A DNA stretch of 64,000 nt. Source: Diphasiastrum complanatum (taxonomy: Eukaryota > Streptophyta > Lycopodiopsida > Lycopodiales > Lycopodiaceae). The stretch lies in assembly GCA_029204225.1 (NCBI GenBank), contig CM055113.1, forward strand, positions 14,070,406 to 14,134,405, in the 5' to 3' direction. Shown one piece after another: positions 1 to 13,740 of this stretch (positions are counted from its first letter, which is position 1; the number at the start of each line of letters is the position of its first letter). The translations under genes and the position numbers were made by a program. The notes beneath the pieces are model-generated. The model searched no databases. It was given only the letters and a program-made list of their open reading frames with translations, and had not been told where the DNA came from.

Positions 1-184
1 GTCAGAGTCCTAAATACTGCCGTCTACAGATTGTCCTTTTGATGTCAGATTCCCTTTTAGGCATTGTTTACTAAATTTTTTTCCATTTGTCAGTGATGTT
101 GATGCTCACTGCTCAGGTAGCCTCTCAATTTTGTTGCAGTTTTTTAATTTTTTTTTGATTTTGGAGTTTTTGTTGATTGTACAG
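1..184 (+). other. 3' end of an intron
   Basis: T-rich sequence ending in TTGTACAG at 177-184, immediately before an exon that reads as a known C-terminus. The long pyrimidine tract followed by CAG is a normal plant 3' splice site. A second CAG at 137-139 leads into T-rich non-coding sequence and is unlikely to be used. Confidence 0.6.
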
Positions 185-434
185 GAGGCTAGCAGAGGTG
201 GTTAGCGTACTCTCAAAGCACCAACCACACTGCCCACAGTTGTATATTTACAGCTCAGCAGACGCGGTTATTCCTGCTCAATTTGTCGAGTCCTTTATTG
301 AAGAACAGAGAAAAGCAGGACATATTGTTAAAGCTTACAACTTTCTGTGGTCTCCACATGTTGATCATTTTCGAAGCTTTCCTGAAGTTTACAGTACTCA
401 GCTTTCCAATTTCATCCAGGAATGCTTCCGCTAG
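185..434 (+). CDS. Last exon of a TMEM53/DUF829-family protein
   Basis: The reading frame from the acceptor to the TAG at 432-434 gives about 83 residues resembling the C-terminus of the DUF829 (transmembrane protein 53-like) alpha/beta-hydrolase-fold family. Recognisable pieces are [24 protein letters not shown] and [14 protein letters not shown]. The His in SPHVDH lies where the family keeps its catalytic-type His, and the Asp in SSADAVIP fits the acid position. Function in plants is not settled; an esterase-like or membrane-associated role is inferred from the fold only. The exon starts inside a codon (split by the intron), so all upstream exons lie outside the window. No stop or frameshift is seen, so the gene may be live. 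It could still be the tail of a pseudogene, because only one exon is visible. Confidence 0.8.
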
Positions 435-2384
435 ATCTATCAGCTTCCATTATCACGAGCTTCTCTGGTATCTGAATTATGTTCGCCCAGGAAGCCTACA
501 ATTTTGTGATTTTTGGAAAGGGCATTGGAATTAGTACAATGACTTCTTTCCCGGAGTAGTTATTTCATAAATTTGTGTATAAGAGTTGATTGTCAGCAAA
601 TGACCTGCTCAATTACAAGCAGGCTTCATTTTGCATGTACCTCATTCTTTTGATGTAGCATTTTCCAAAATTAAAGAACAGTTACACACCTTGATTCTTA
701 CTGGGCCAAATGTCCAGATTACTCTCTCTATTTCAAATAAGGTTACAATATATTTGATGATTCTACGGAGTATATTGTATTTCTTCAATTGCATTCACAT
801 TTTCCAGTGAACTTTGAACTCTCACTCTCTCTCTCTCTTCCCATTTGTTAAAGTGTATCCATGATAATGCTTCTTTGATGAAACAATGCAAGCATGGAGC
901 TTGCTATATGCATGTATATGTTTTGCCATATAAGGCATATGAAAGGGGTTGGCTCACTAGGTCAGCTTGGCATCCAAAGTTTCTTTGGTCTGAGGTTTAA
1001 CCCTCGCTTGGAAACCAAGATGTGTATAAGGCATATGGTCCCATTATTTATTTAGGGGTTCATTTATCGATCACATGCTCTTGGTATCTTTTACATATTT
1101 GCATGAATGCCAAGCTTGTTGGATGACTGCCTTGTTGGATGTGCAAGGTTGTCATTCCTAATTTAATATGCCTTGCTAGGTGTTGTGGTTGTGCAAGTTT
1201 GTCATTCCTAATATATTAGCTCCCCAAGGATCACTTCGGAAATTAGGGATTTCCAAAATAGTATAACAATAGTACACTTGCTCTTTGTCATAGTGTACAA
1301 TTTCTTAGCTAGAGTTAACTATGTGATCACCTTACTATCCTTTTCAAATAACCTTTCCTTGTCTTGCACGTCACTCAAAAACTACATAACCATTAAGAGT
1401 TAAGAAAGGGCATCTTGGAAGCGTGAGCACACAAAATGTGTCCAAGTTTACCCATCAAAAAGTGGGCTCCAATTTAAACGAGCGTGCATATATATGTATA
1501 TATCTCACACACATTTAAGTGTACCATTGGGAGATAAAGTGGTGACATTACACCGACATATAGTTTGACCATACATGCACACAATGCAATGATGGAGATA
1601 AACGTTTTCAAACCATAGAACAAAAGTTCTCTTAGAAATTGTATTCCATCTTTTACGGACCAGTGAATGTTGTAGGTATTGAACACACCGTTTTGCCTTG
1701 AAAGGAATATGGGCCCTGCCAATTGGATGCAAGGTTCACGTGATTCTTCATGCCTTTTCACTTCACAAAGCATTCCTTGGGCAAAGTTTCGATTGAAAAC
1801 TACTCCAAAAATGCTCCACCGAGCTGCCTGCCCACTCCGTCTATCACCTCCTATCTCTGGGCAAATACATCTGCAAACGCTGCTGGAAAAACGCAGGCCA
1901 GGGTGTGTAAATCCCATAAACTTACTGAGTTTACATATTTTAGTGGAAATGATTGTCGAACTTTGTTCCGAGATTGTAATATGTGTGACAAAAGGCCACA
2001 CAGGAAAACAAATCTATATTCAGATGCTTAGTTCATGTGCATTCTATAAAACTCAAACATTAAGCTTTGTAGCAAACATACTCAACTTTGGAAGAGCATA
2101 TCAAAGCATTGGATTACTTACATCCATGGATATTCCAATACTCGTCCAGCCTCGTATCTTACTGGCACGGCCAGTTTGGCCGCGACCAACTTCTCCACGT
2201 GACATGTGTCCCCAGGTCAGGTGCCCCATGATGCTGCCCGCCGCCCTGCCCGAGTGACAATAAACGGTTGCTTGCCACGTGATTGATGGGTTTATCCCAT
2301 AATATTTTTTTGGAACAGGTCCACCGTGCATATATACTCAAAATGCCAAAAGCCTCTCATGTGTGTGTGTGTGCGTGTCCCTGC
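435..2384. other. Intergenic DNA, probably including the 3' UTR of the TMEM53-like gene
   Basis: No supported gene. A+T-rich sequence after the stop could serve as 3' UTR for 250-300 bases. A short diverged duplication sits at about 1133-1220 (GTGCAAGKTTGTCATTCCTAAT twice). Open frames at 1474-2001 (-) and 1679-2257 (+) overlap each other and match nothing I recognise. Confidence 0.5.
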
Positions 2385-2660
2385 GCCGCACTCCCCTCCA
2401 CTCCGGTGCCCTGGTGGTCCCGGTGCCCCAGTGCCACTGAGACCACCCAGCGCCAGGGCGGCGCCCAGCGCCGCGGCTCGCGTGACAAGGTGGCACCGGG
2501 ACAATGGGTCCCGGCGCCCGGTCTTCGGGCACTTGCTCGACACTAACGATTTTGTGGCAACACTGGGGTCCCGGGTTGCACGGATTCTTGTCCCCTGCCC
2601 TTCCATGTGTTGATTTACGACTGGCACGGGGCCAAAGCTGTCTCCGTGCCAATAAGCGAC
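2385..2660. other. GC-rich island
   Basis: About 275 bases far richer in G+C than the surroundings, with blocks such as CGCCAGGGCGGCGCCCAGCG and TGGCACCGGGACAATGG. The second block resembles the repeated TGGYGCCGGGGACAA motif at 32158-32241, so this may be a retroelement LTR/primer-site fragment rather than a CpG-island promoter. No coding sequence is recognised. Confidence 0.4.
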
Positions 2661-2684
2661 AATGCTCGTCCAGACTATTATGTA

Positions 2685-2816
2685 AACTGATAGTTATACA
2701 TATGTAAACGTACATACATGATATGCCGATTAATACGTAAACTGGTGAACAACTGATAGTTATACATATGTAAACGTACATACACGATATGCCGATTAAT
2801 ACGTAAACTGGTGAAC
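2685..2816. repeat. Two tandem copies of a 66-bp unit
   Basis: Unit 2685-2750 begins AACTGATAGTTATACATATG and is repeated at 2751-2816 with a single visible difference (ACATGATATG versus ACACGATATG). Near identity implies a recent duplication. Confidence 0.9.
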
Positions 2817-2844
2817 GTACAATCTTACTGAATGTCATTGTTGC

Positions 2845-2879
<35 letters not shown>

Positions 2880-2892
2880 TTTGTGTGTGTGT
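2845..2892. repeat. (TG)n microsatellite
   Basis: About 48 bases of TG repeat interrupted once by TTTGTTTG. Confidence 0.95.
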
Positions 2893-2943
2893 TAATATGA
2901 AACCGGTACGAGATGCACTAAAACGGACTAGGTAGTGGGCATG

Positions 2944-3147
2944 AGCGGCCTAGGCCCGCTATCGTGTGTAGCAGATGGCCTTCACGCACCGAGCCACCCT
3001 GCGGTGAGGTGCGTTGAAGGCTGCCTGCTACAGGGTAGCAGGCATGCCCATGCCTGCTAACGGGCATAATTTGCCATTTGGGCCCTTCAACTGCCCTTTC
3101 GTTGACAGGTTGTTGCACTATGGCTCTGAACGTATGTGTTCAGAGCC
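2944..3147. repeat. Cluster of inverted repeats
   Basis: Four hairpin-capable segments in 200 bases: 2944-2960 (AGCGG around CCTAGG), 2978-2990 with 3008-3021 (GCCTTCACGCACC against GGTGCGTTGAAGGC, one bulge), 3024-3031 with 3035-3042 (CCTGCTAC/GTAGCAGG, 3-base loop), and 3122-3131 with 3138-3147 (GGCTCTGAAC/GTTCAGAGCC, 6-base loop). Confidence 0.8.
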
Positions 3148-3796
3148 AATGAAAATGTGCCAGCTGTCCACTATAAGCCCAAATGCAAATTATGGTTCCG
3201 TATAGGTTTCGTGGGGAAAAATCCACGCGACTTGGTTTTCCTTTCTTTCTTTTTTTTTCAAAAAAATGTTAAAAATGCCAAAAAAATATAAAAAAATAAA
3301 GTCCTTGTTTTACTACCAAAAAATGGTATTATGCCTATAAAGTCATGCCATTCAGTCTTTGCACTGCGTCGAAATGCGTCGACCACCTTTTAACGTAGAT
3401 TGCAACTCAAAGAACATTTGTAAAAATTCCTTGAGTTTTTTCTGGATGATCTTTGCGTGCATGGGCTAAATGATGAACAATTCTCATTTGGAAAAAGGGC
3501 TTTTACAATGCCACAAATTTCAAATTTCATTAAACTCGAATAAGTGTTAGTTTTGGGTGACACACGGTCTAATCGTAGGCCATACAACATCTAGACACAA
3601 AAATTTCACTGATATGTCTAAGATATTATTTATAGAATTGGGCTTTTTTGAGCATTTTAGCCATTTTTTTGGAATTTTTGGACCATTTTAGGGGTCTTCA
3701 GGCTATTTTTTGGCTTTTTTTTTTTTTTTTGGGGTTATGTGGTATGGAACGGAACGGTCTCCCCCCTCCTCGGAACGGGTTATGTGGGAACTAAGA

Positions 3797-3922
3797 TACA
3801 TACATACATACATACATACATGCACGCACACACACACACATACATACATGCACGCATGCACACCCTCCCCCAACACACACACACACACACTTACACACAC
3901 ACACATTCACACATATATACAC
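3797..3922. repeat. (TACA)n and (CA)n microsatellite
   Basis: TACA tetranucleotides grade into CA dinucleotides with short interruptions. Confidence 0.95.
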
Positions 3923-4033
3923 CAAAGTTTTAAAATTACCTATTTTGTGGATTTAAAAGGAACGGAACCGTTCCGTGGTATGAAATGGTTCCACTCCGTG
4001 AAAACACTTTTTTTTTTGTGAAAAATTCCTAAT

Positions 4034-4073
<40 letters not shown>

Positions 4074-4189
4074 ACACCAAAGTTCCAAAAATATGCGTCC
4101 TGTGGGTTTAAAAGGAACGGAACTGTTTTGTGGTACAGAATGGTTATGTGAGAACACTTTTTTTTAAATTTTTGTGAAAAATTCCTAAA
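3921..4189. repeat. Diverged tandem duplication around a (CA)n tract
   Basis: Copy a (3921-4032) and copy b (4076-4189) share ACCAAAGTT, TTTAAAAGGAACGGAAC, GAACACTTTTTTTT and GTGAAAAATTCCTAA in the same order. Each copy is preceded by a CA tract (3797-3922 and 4035-4071), so the CA tract was part of the duplicated unit. Confidence 0.8.
4035..4071. repeat. (CA)n microsatellite
   Basis: About 18 uninterrupted CA units between the two halves of the 3921-4189 duplication. Confidence 0.95.
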
Positions 4190-4514
4190 ATGGCCAAAAA
4201 CAGTACTGGGCTAGTCCACATGGTATTGGTCAGCAAAAAAAATTGCCAAAAACCCAAAAAATGGCCTAAAAGTCCAAAAATAACACCTAAAAAACCCCAA
4301 AAGGTGGACCTTTATGCCTTTCTGTTTTTTTTTTTTTTTGAGTTTTTAGGCCATTTTTGAGGCCCTATACAATTTTTTTTTGGTGTTTTTAAACTACATA
4401 ATACTATATTGGGAATTTTTTGAGCAAAAAAATAAAATAAAATTTAACGGATTGAAATGAAACGGAATGGGTATGGAACCGGTTCGGTACGGAACGAGGA
4501 ACGGTTTCGTATTG

Positions 4515-5914
<1,400 letters not shown>

Positions 5915-6164
5915 TTTGGTCTTGTTTTTGTAAGAGAGACTGTGTGATTTTGGCTTGTTTGGTTTCGGTCTTCTCTCTACATCTGTTAGGTGTAAGCTCA
6001 ACTACCCTTTGGGCAGGGTAGTACCAAACTTTCCTTTCTTAATTTAACTTCACTATCCATATAAATTTTTATTTGTAATGATCTATTCAGAATGCCCCTC
6101 TTAAAGGGTGGTTTTTTTTAGGATGCTAATTTGGGATATAGTGAATCTCACCTCCTATCTCCTT
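5915..6164. repeat. Direct repeat, left copy
   Basis: Shares with 6537-6766 the blocks TTTGGTCTTGTTTTT, TTTGGCTTGTTTGGTTTCGG, AAATTTTTATTTGTAATGA and GAATGCCCCTCT-AAAGGGTG in the same order. Two direct copies of roughly 240 bp about 620 bp apart could be terminal repeats of a small LTR-type element (TRIM) or a local duplication. No primer site was identified. Confidence 0.75.
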
Positions 6165-6536
6165 CTCTATATACGTAATGACATGATTGATGCTGCTGTT
6201 GAATTTCTAAAGATCCTTGCCCAAAGTTGTTTTCTACCTTACGGGAAGGCTGCTACGATACATATGATTGAACGCCTTATAAAAAAGCCTAGCTTTTCAA
6301 CTATGGCTGACAAGAAAAACTCCTAAGAACCTTATGCATCGACTTTATGTCAGTTGAGTTTTTGAAAGTCTAGATAGTGGTATATTTTATGAAGAATTTG
6401 ATGACTTGTTTGGATTAAAGCTCTTTGGAAGACATCATGTTTTGTTGGAAGTACATGGAACACATTAATGGGTAAAAACTTATGACATAGTTTGCAATTT
6501 TGATGTTGATGCATTGATTCTTGCCAATGTTGAGAT

Positions 6537-6766
6537 TTTGGTCTTGTTTTTACAAGAGAGACTATGTATGATTTTGGCTTGTTTGGTTTCGGTCTTGTCT
6601 CTCTACATTTGTTGGGTGTAAGCCCAACTATCATCTTTCCTATCTTAAGTTGAATTTGCTAACCATAGAAATTTTTATTTGTAATGAGAATGCCCCTCTC
6701 AAAGGGTGATTTTTTTAGGATGTTATTTTGGGATATGGTGAATCTCTACCTCCTCTTATCCCCTTC
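6537..6766. repeat. Direct repeat, right copy
   Basis: Partner of 5915-6164, with many substitutions and small indels. Both copies end near a CACCTCCT/TACCTCCT block. Confidence 0.75.
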
Positions 6767-7181
6767 ATGCAAACTTTTTGTTCCCACTTTTCTATGCTCA
6801 ACATACTTGATCTATTTTGTGCTACCATTTTCAAAAGCATTGTTAAAATAATTGGACCATGTAGAATCTTATATAATGAATGAAGAAATATCATTAAACC
6901 CATATGTAGTTTTATGAAAATTATTTTGCAAATCACAATAAGCACTGTCTATGTTTTGGATTGGTATTTGATATTATCTATAAAAAAGTTGAGACACGTA
7001 AACAATGGTAGTCAAAATGGGAACGATGAAGTAGTTACCAAGATGGGTCGTGATGGTGCATAGCCTCTTGGTCTTTTTGATCTTGATTGATCCTGAATTG
7101 ACAACTAATTTTGATCCCTTGTAACTGCACCTGTGTGGTGCATCAAATATCCATAACCATTGGTCTTGACAATTAATATTA

Positions 7182-7850
7182 TTGATTACAAAAAATCTCG
7201 CAAAACTCGCACTCTATTTACTTGCAAAATGTCTGGACTCCTATTGGAGTATTGATAAAGAGAACAATAGCTCATCTTTTGAACATTCCACCCCTAACGC
7301 AAGATCCATTAATACACCACACCCCCTTGTCTATACTGATGACCTTGATGATGAGATTGCCTCCCACAAGTAGAAATTTTTTTCCAAGAAGTTTGTGACT
7401 TTAAAAACATCTGACTACTATCTCTCTAAGAAATGCCAAGTCCACATGGTACCCAATCGTGCCATAGAAGCTAAAGCTAGTGGAGTTTCTCATAAACTTT
7501 GGATTCTTTCTATTGTTAACTTCAATGCACTCATATCTATAGAACTGTACACTATTCTTGCAAACCTCGGTGATGAAGAGCTTAAGGACTATGAAACCCA
7601 TGCTCTTAATGGATGACATTTATTTGATACACCCATCTCCTTTGACACCCTTATACAAATAGATAAGTTCAAACCTAAAATAGATAATTCTAATGAAACC
7701 TGGGCACGTATTTGGCAAAACTAGAATAGTGTATCTCAATATGCTGCACATTTATGGATTTGGAAAATGCCTTTTTTAAATAGCAGGTGTGGTGCAGTCA
7801 AGTATAGAAACAACTCCTCAGTCATTTGGTTTGACCATACAATTTGGTAT
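7182..7850 (+). pseudogene. Unrecognised decayed reading frame
   Basis: One frame reads through about 220 codons with only three internal stops (7374, 7617 and about 7722). Residue composition looks protein-like (for example SIVNFNALISIELYTILANL, then NLGDEELKDYE). I do not recognise a family. Neighbouring copia pieces make a retroelement origin likely. It could also be chance openness. Confidence 0.3.
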
Positions 7851-8036
7851 ATGATGAATAATTTGCAAGAGCTTCAATACTCCTCAATGCTTTGATCTTC
7901 AATGAGAATTGCTTCTCAACATATGCTTTGAATAATAGGGAATAATCATTAGAAATCAATCTAGCACATTCTAGAATTGGTAACTCCTCCAAATCCTTGC
8001 TAAAGATGGCCGATCCTTCAGTAACTTGCACCAAAA
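7822..8036 (-). pseudogene. Short frame behind a copia-type primer site
   Basis: On the minus strand an open frame of about 75 codons directly follows the candidate primer-binding site at 8037-8048. It contains LVQVTEGSAIFSKDLEELPI. It may be leader or early gag of a minus-strand copia element; no gag signature is visible. Confidence 0.3.
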
Positions 8037-8048
8037 GCTCTGATAACA
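8037..8048 (-). promoter_or_regulatory. Candidate primer-binding site of a copia element
   Basis: The minus strand reads TGTTATCAGAGC, one base off the TGGTATCAGAGC that pairs with the 3' end of initiator tRNA-Met. It follows a TTCACA end, as expected after an LTR. Confidence 0.55.
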
Positions 8049-8365
8049 TGTGAAGAAATATGAATAAGATCCAAAATGTCCCTTTGATCTTTGATTATGA
8101 AAGACAACACAATTAACACCATTGACAATGTAGAAATCTAATATCAACTACACGAAAGTGTGTAAACTCAATAAGATCTTGATCAAACATCAAGTATATG
8201 ATAAGTTGATGTCTGTACAATAATAGTAAGTTACTGTATTTCACACGTGTGGATCCAATACATAACATAAAATTGCATTCTACACACAAGATTGCATAAT
8301 ATCAATACTATAGTGCAAAAATGGATATATGAACCCAAAGAGAACTCATGTACAAGCATGAATGA
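8049..8365 (-). mobile_element. Probable copia LTR, minus orientation
   Basis: Lies upstream (minus sense) of the primer site and ends CTTCACA at its boundary. Its outer end is not defined because it runs into the (GA)n array at 8369. No second LTR copy was found. Confidence 0.4.
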
Positions 8366-9700
<1,335 letters not shown>

Positions 9701-9899
9701 CCGCTTCATTCAAGGAAATCACTCTCTCAAGGAATTCTGTAGAAATGAGCTATTTCTATTATAGTCTCCAATTTACATGCAAACTTCAACATGCAAGACA
9801 CCACAAGGAACCACCAAGGCACCGCAAGGGTCTAGCTTGTGGTCAGCGTGCGAAGAGGAACCAAAAGCCGGATAGATTCTGTTGTGAAGGATCATTTTG

Positions 9900-10189
<290 letters not shown>

Positions 10190-10194
10190 TAACT

Positions 10195-10212
10195 TGGCGC
10201 CGTTGCCGGGGA
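10195..10212 (+). promoter_or_regulatory. Primer-binding site, tRNA-Asp type
   Basis: TGGCGCCGTTGCCGGGGA is an exact 18-base complement of the plant tRNA-Asp 3' end. It is the priming site used by several plant Ty3/gypsy lineages, including Athila-like elements. It marks the LTR/internal junction of element A. Confidence 0.9.
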
Positions 10213-10277
10213 GACGAATCTTTGTCTTTTCATGATTTTAAGTGTACTAAGTCCGCTGAATCTTATTCATGTAATGT

Positions 10278-13200
10278 ATGCAACGAGATCAGCCACGTAC
10301 AACTATTGAGCGAAAACGTTTAGAACGAGCACAACGATTAGAAGCTTATTGAAAGGCACGCGATTTGTATTTCTAGAATCTGATAAATTCACCAATAAGA
10401 GTTAGATTAAGTCCTGAAATGTTTGATAATCTCTACAATACTTTCGTAGCACTTGTAAATACATTTGAGCGAGAGCTTGCTAATTCACCGAATCTATCTA
10501 AGTCTTCATCTTTGGAACAGAGTTGTGATACTAGTTCTGAATCCGAGTCTAAACAAGACTTTGATCTACCATCAGAGCCAGAATCTGAACAAGAGCATGA
10601 ACTATCCTCGAAAACTACATCTACACCATTTGAACATAGTTTCGAGTTATCCAATCCATTTGATCCACCGGATTCGCCACCTAACCCACCACATGATAAT
10701 ATGGCAAATCCAGTGCCACCCACATCTACCAAAATCAGATATGACTTCTTCAAAGGTCATCATCTGACAATGCAGATAGCTATTTATCACAGTTTGAGTC
10801 GATTACTATAGAAAAACACTAATCAAGATAAAGTTAGAATCCTACCAGGTCTTCTATGCAAGCAGGCGAGAATCCGGTATAGCCAGTTGGTTCTGAAAAC
10901 GGTTAATACTTGGAATGCTTTAAAGGCAGCATTTCTTAAATAGTTCAGGGAGATAAACTATTCTACAAGACTATTAGCACGACTTAATTCAATGGAGAAA
11001 AAGCCAAAGGAGTCGCTTAGAAAATACACTTGAAGAGTTAAGAATTGATAGGAAAGCTAGGAGCATAGTATCCTGTTCCCATGAAAAATGAATGGTTCTT
11101 GGGTGGATTACCCAAGAAAATGGATAGTTACTGTTGTCAAGGATTGACGAACTCGTTAGAGGATGTCAAAGCATCCGCAGAGAATTATAAAACTTTTAAA
11201 ATTTCTAGAAGAAGAGAAAATGATAGAAAGAGTACTAATAAGAAGCATAAACATAAAAGAATAGAAGAATCTGACTCATCTACAGAGTCTGAATTAGAAT
11301 CCGATTCAACAGATGAAGAAGAGTCTTTTGATTCTTTGTCTAATTTCTCATCGTCTGAAGAAGAAACTAGTTATAGAAAATCTAAGAGCAAGAACTCAGA
11401 TAGGAGATGAAGGATGGAAAAGTCCGAAAAGACAGATCCATCAAGAAAAAGTGTAGAGTTGTTAGCGAAAGAAATGAGGGACTTAAAAGTCCAGATGTCT
11501 GACGATAAAGCTAAGAGGAAGAAAGCAAAATCAAATGCTAACGTTTGGTGTATAGCTTATGGTAAAGACGGACATTCTAAAATGAATTGTCCTAATTTAC
11601 AAACCAGCTATGTGGAAGAAGAATTATTCCTCTGTCCGGTTGATAATCATGAGGAGATAGCCTATACCACTCCTCCTTCTAACCAAAAGGATTTTACATC
11701 TAAACCATGCAATAGCCAACAATATACTATTTTGCATAGAGGAGGGATGAGCGATTCCACTCCACCACCAAGAGTAAAGTGTTCATGCTATAATTGTGGA
11801 GCCCCTGGTCACTATTCACTTGACTGTCCCAAACCTAGGAGGTCAGTAGGATATTTGCGACTTTGTGCTAATTGCAAAGGCGAAGGACATGTCACTGCCG
11901 AATGTCCTCAGCCACAACAGCCACGGTCTAAATCGTGGTTTGTTAATACACCTAGAGAAGATGATCCACGACCATCAAAATCGAACGTTGACATGGTAGT
12001 CCAAAGGATAGAAGTAGAGTCTGAGACCATAGAAAATCAAGACCAAGATTGGCCTGAATTAGACTTAGATGTTAAAAAAGTCACAACTAGAAGTAGGAAG
12101 AATATGCCAGCTCTTAGAGATAAAAAGAAAATTAAGAAGGATAAAAATGCGAAAACTAAGGAAAATGCAAAAAATGTGACAACCAAAATGTAACTTGCAG
12201 AGCAAATCAAAGAAATTCCTAAAGAACCAGACTTTGATAGATCTAATAAAAAATACTATGAACCAGATATCAGTTTAGAGGCTAAGAAACTCCTAGATGA
12301 AGAAACAAAGAAAGTTAAAAAAGTAACGTTCTCAGATCCAATAATAAGTAATGAGATACCCAGAGACCCATTTCCACTTAGACATCGTTCATATGACATA
12401 GTGGAAGATTTTGCCTCTAGAATGTCCAATGTAACTTTCAAATAGTTATTAGAAGATAATTAATACTATAAGAAAGAGATTAACAATTTTTGAAAAAGAA
12501 AAAGAAATGGAAAGCTAAGTTGCCATTAGTCGACATAGGACTGATAAACCATGGTGACGAAGGCTCACCTGAAATCCAAGTGATAATTAATGGCTGCATC
12601 TTAGATAGTGTACCCATAGATTCCGGATCCAGCGTAAATATAATGACTGAAGAGACAACGTATGAGTGAGGCTTTATCATAGAATAGTGCCTACACTTAG
12701 ACATTTGAGATTAGCAAATGCAACTAGGAGACCTCCAATAGGGGAGTTGTCTCTAGTCACAGTTTACATTGGTGACCATAAGTTTTTAATGGACTCGTTA
12801 TATTAAAAATCACTAGGGAATCATCTTACAAAGTCTTATTAGGGAGACCATGGCTATATCAAGCCGATGTTATTACCCACTGGAGGAAGAAGGAGATTAC
12901 CTTCCAAGATCAGATGGCGACATCAAAAGGAAAAAGCCATAAACAGATTACTGTATCCTGGGAGAAGGATAAATATGAAGGCGAGATGCCTACATCTTCC
13001 TCGAGTTATACTTCAGATGATGAAGGAGTTCATTCTGGAAGGACTGAGGAAGGGGCGAGGTTTGTTACATTATCCATACCTGCATATAGCAATAGAGTAG
13101 AATATGTAGATAAAGGAGAGTGAGTGCCATTATAGGAGGCCATACTATCAATAGAATATTAGTAGACTCAGGATCTAGCATCAACTTAATGACTGAGAAA

Positions 13201-13740
13201 ATGGTTGAGTTAGGAAGAGAAGACCAGATCCAGCCTACTACTCACCATGAAATTTATTTAGCAATGCACACTAGTAGGAGAGTTGAGGGGTGTTAATGTA
13301 ATTATAGAGATAGAGACGTTCATCATAAATTTCTTTGTCATAAACCCATTAGATACGCCACCATACTCAATATTAGTTGGTGTTATACCAAGCATATGCT
13401 ATCATAAATTGGTCCACCAAACAAATATTCTTTCCAAACATTCTCACAGCCAATCCATTAGGCTGTCAATGAGATGGGTTGAAGAGATAGCAAAACCTAC
13501 AGAATCATTAGTCAATTTCATAGAATGTTATGAAATAGACGAGGAAGAGAAAAATGAGTTTCCAACATCCGAGTCAAGGGAAGTTCTGTGTGGAACCAGA
13601 GCAAGCATGACTGAGGGAATGGTAGATAAGACTGATTATGTAGAAAAAGAAATTAGTAAGGGTAAAATTATGAAAATTCACAAATGTGAGAATGCCATAA
13701 TGTGTGAAATTGATCTCCTAAGCTTGGCTAATGCACTATA
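10278..13740 (+). pseudogene. Gag and twin retropepsin region of Ty3/gypsy-like element A
   Basis: Starts at ATG 10278, matching the start of element B. Order of parts: N-terminal helical region with stops; Ser/Glu/Pro-rich linker (about 10500-10680); a gag segment with KIRYDFFKG (about 10730); a basic/acidic stretch; a Cys-His knuckle (WCIAYGKDGHSKMNC, first Cys-pair position changed); then CYNCGAPGHYSLDC and CANCKGEGHVTAEC (about 11790-11910), both intact CCHC. A first retropepsin-like domain has DSGSS at 12618-12632 and LLGRPWLYQADVI. A second has DSGSS at 13164-13178 and SILVG near 13365. Many stops and frameshifts make it non-functional. No RT, RNase H or integrase is found downstream, so this is either a truncated copy or a gag-protease-only element. 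Confidence 0.8.

Noticed and set aside
1474-2257. Overlapping 175- and 192-codon frames on opposite strands
   Set aside because: They shadow each other, match no family and have no supporting splice or promoter context.
10195-10212. tRNA-Asp gene fragment
   Set aside because: Only the 3'-end complement is present, next to an LTR end and before gag, so it is a primer-binding site, as is 19253-19270.
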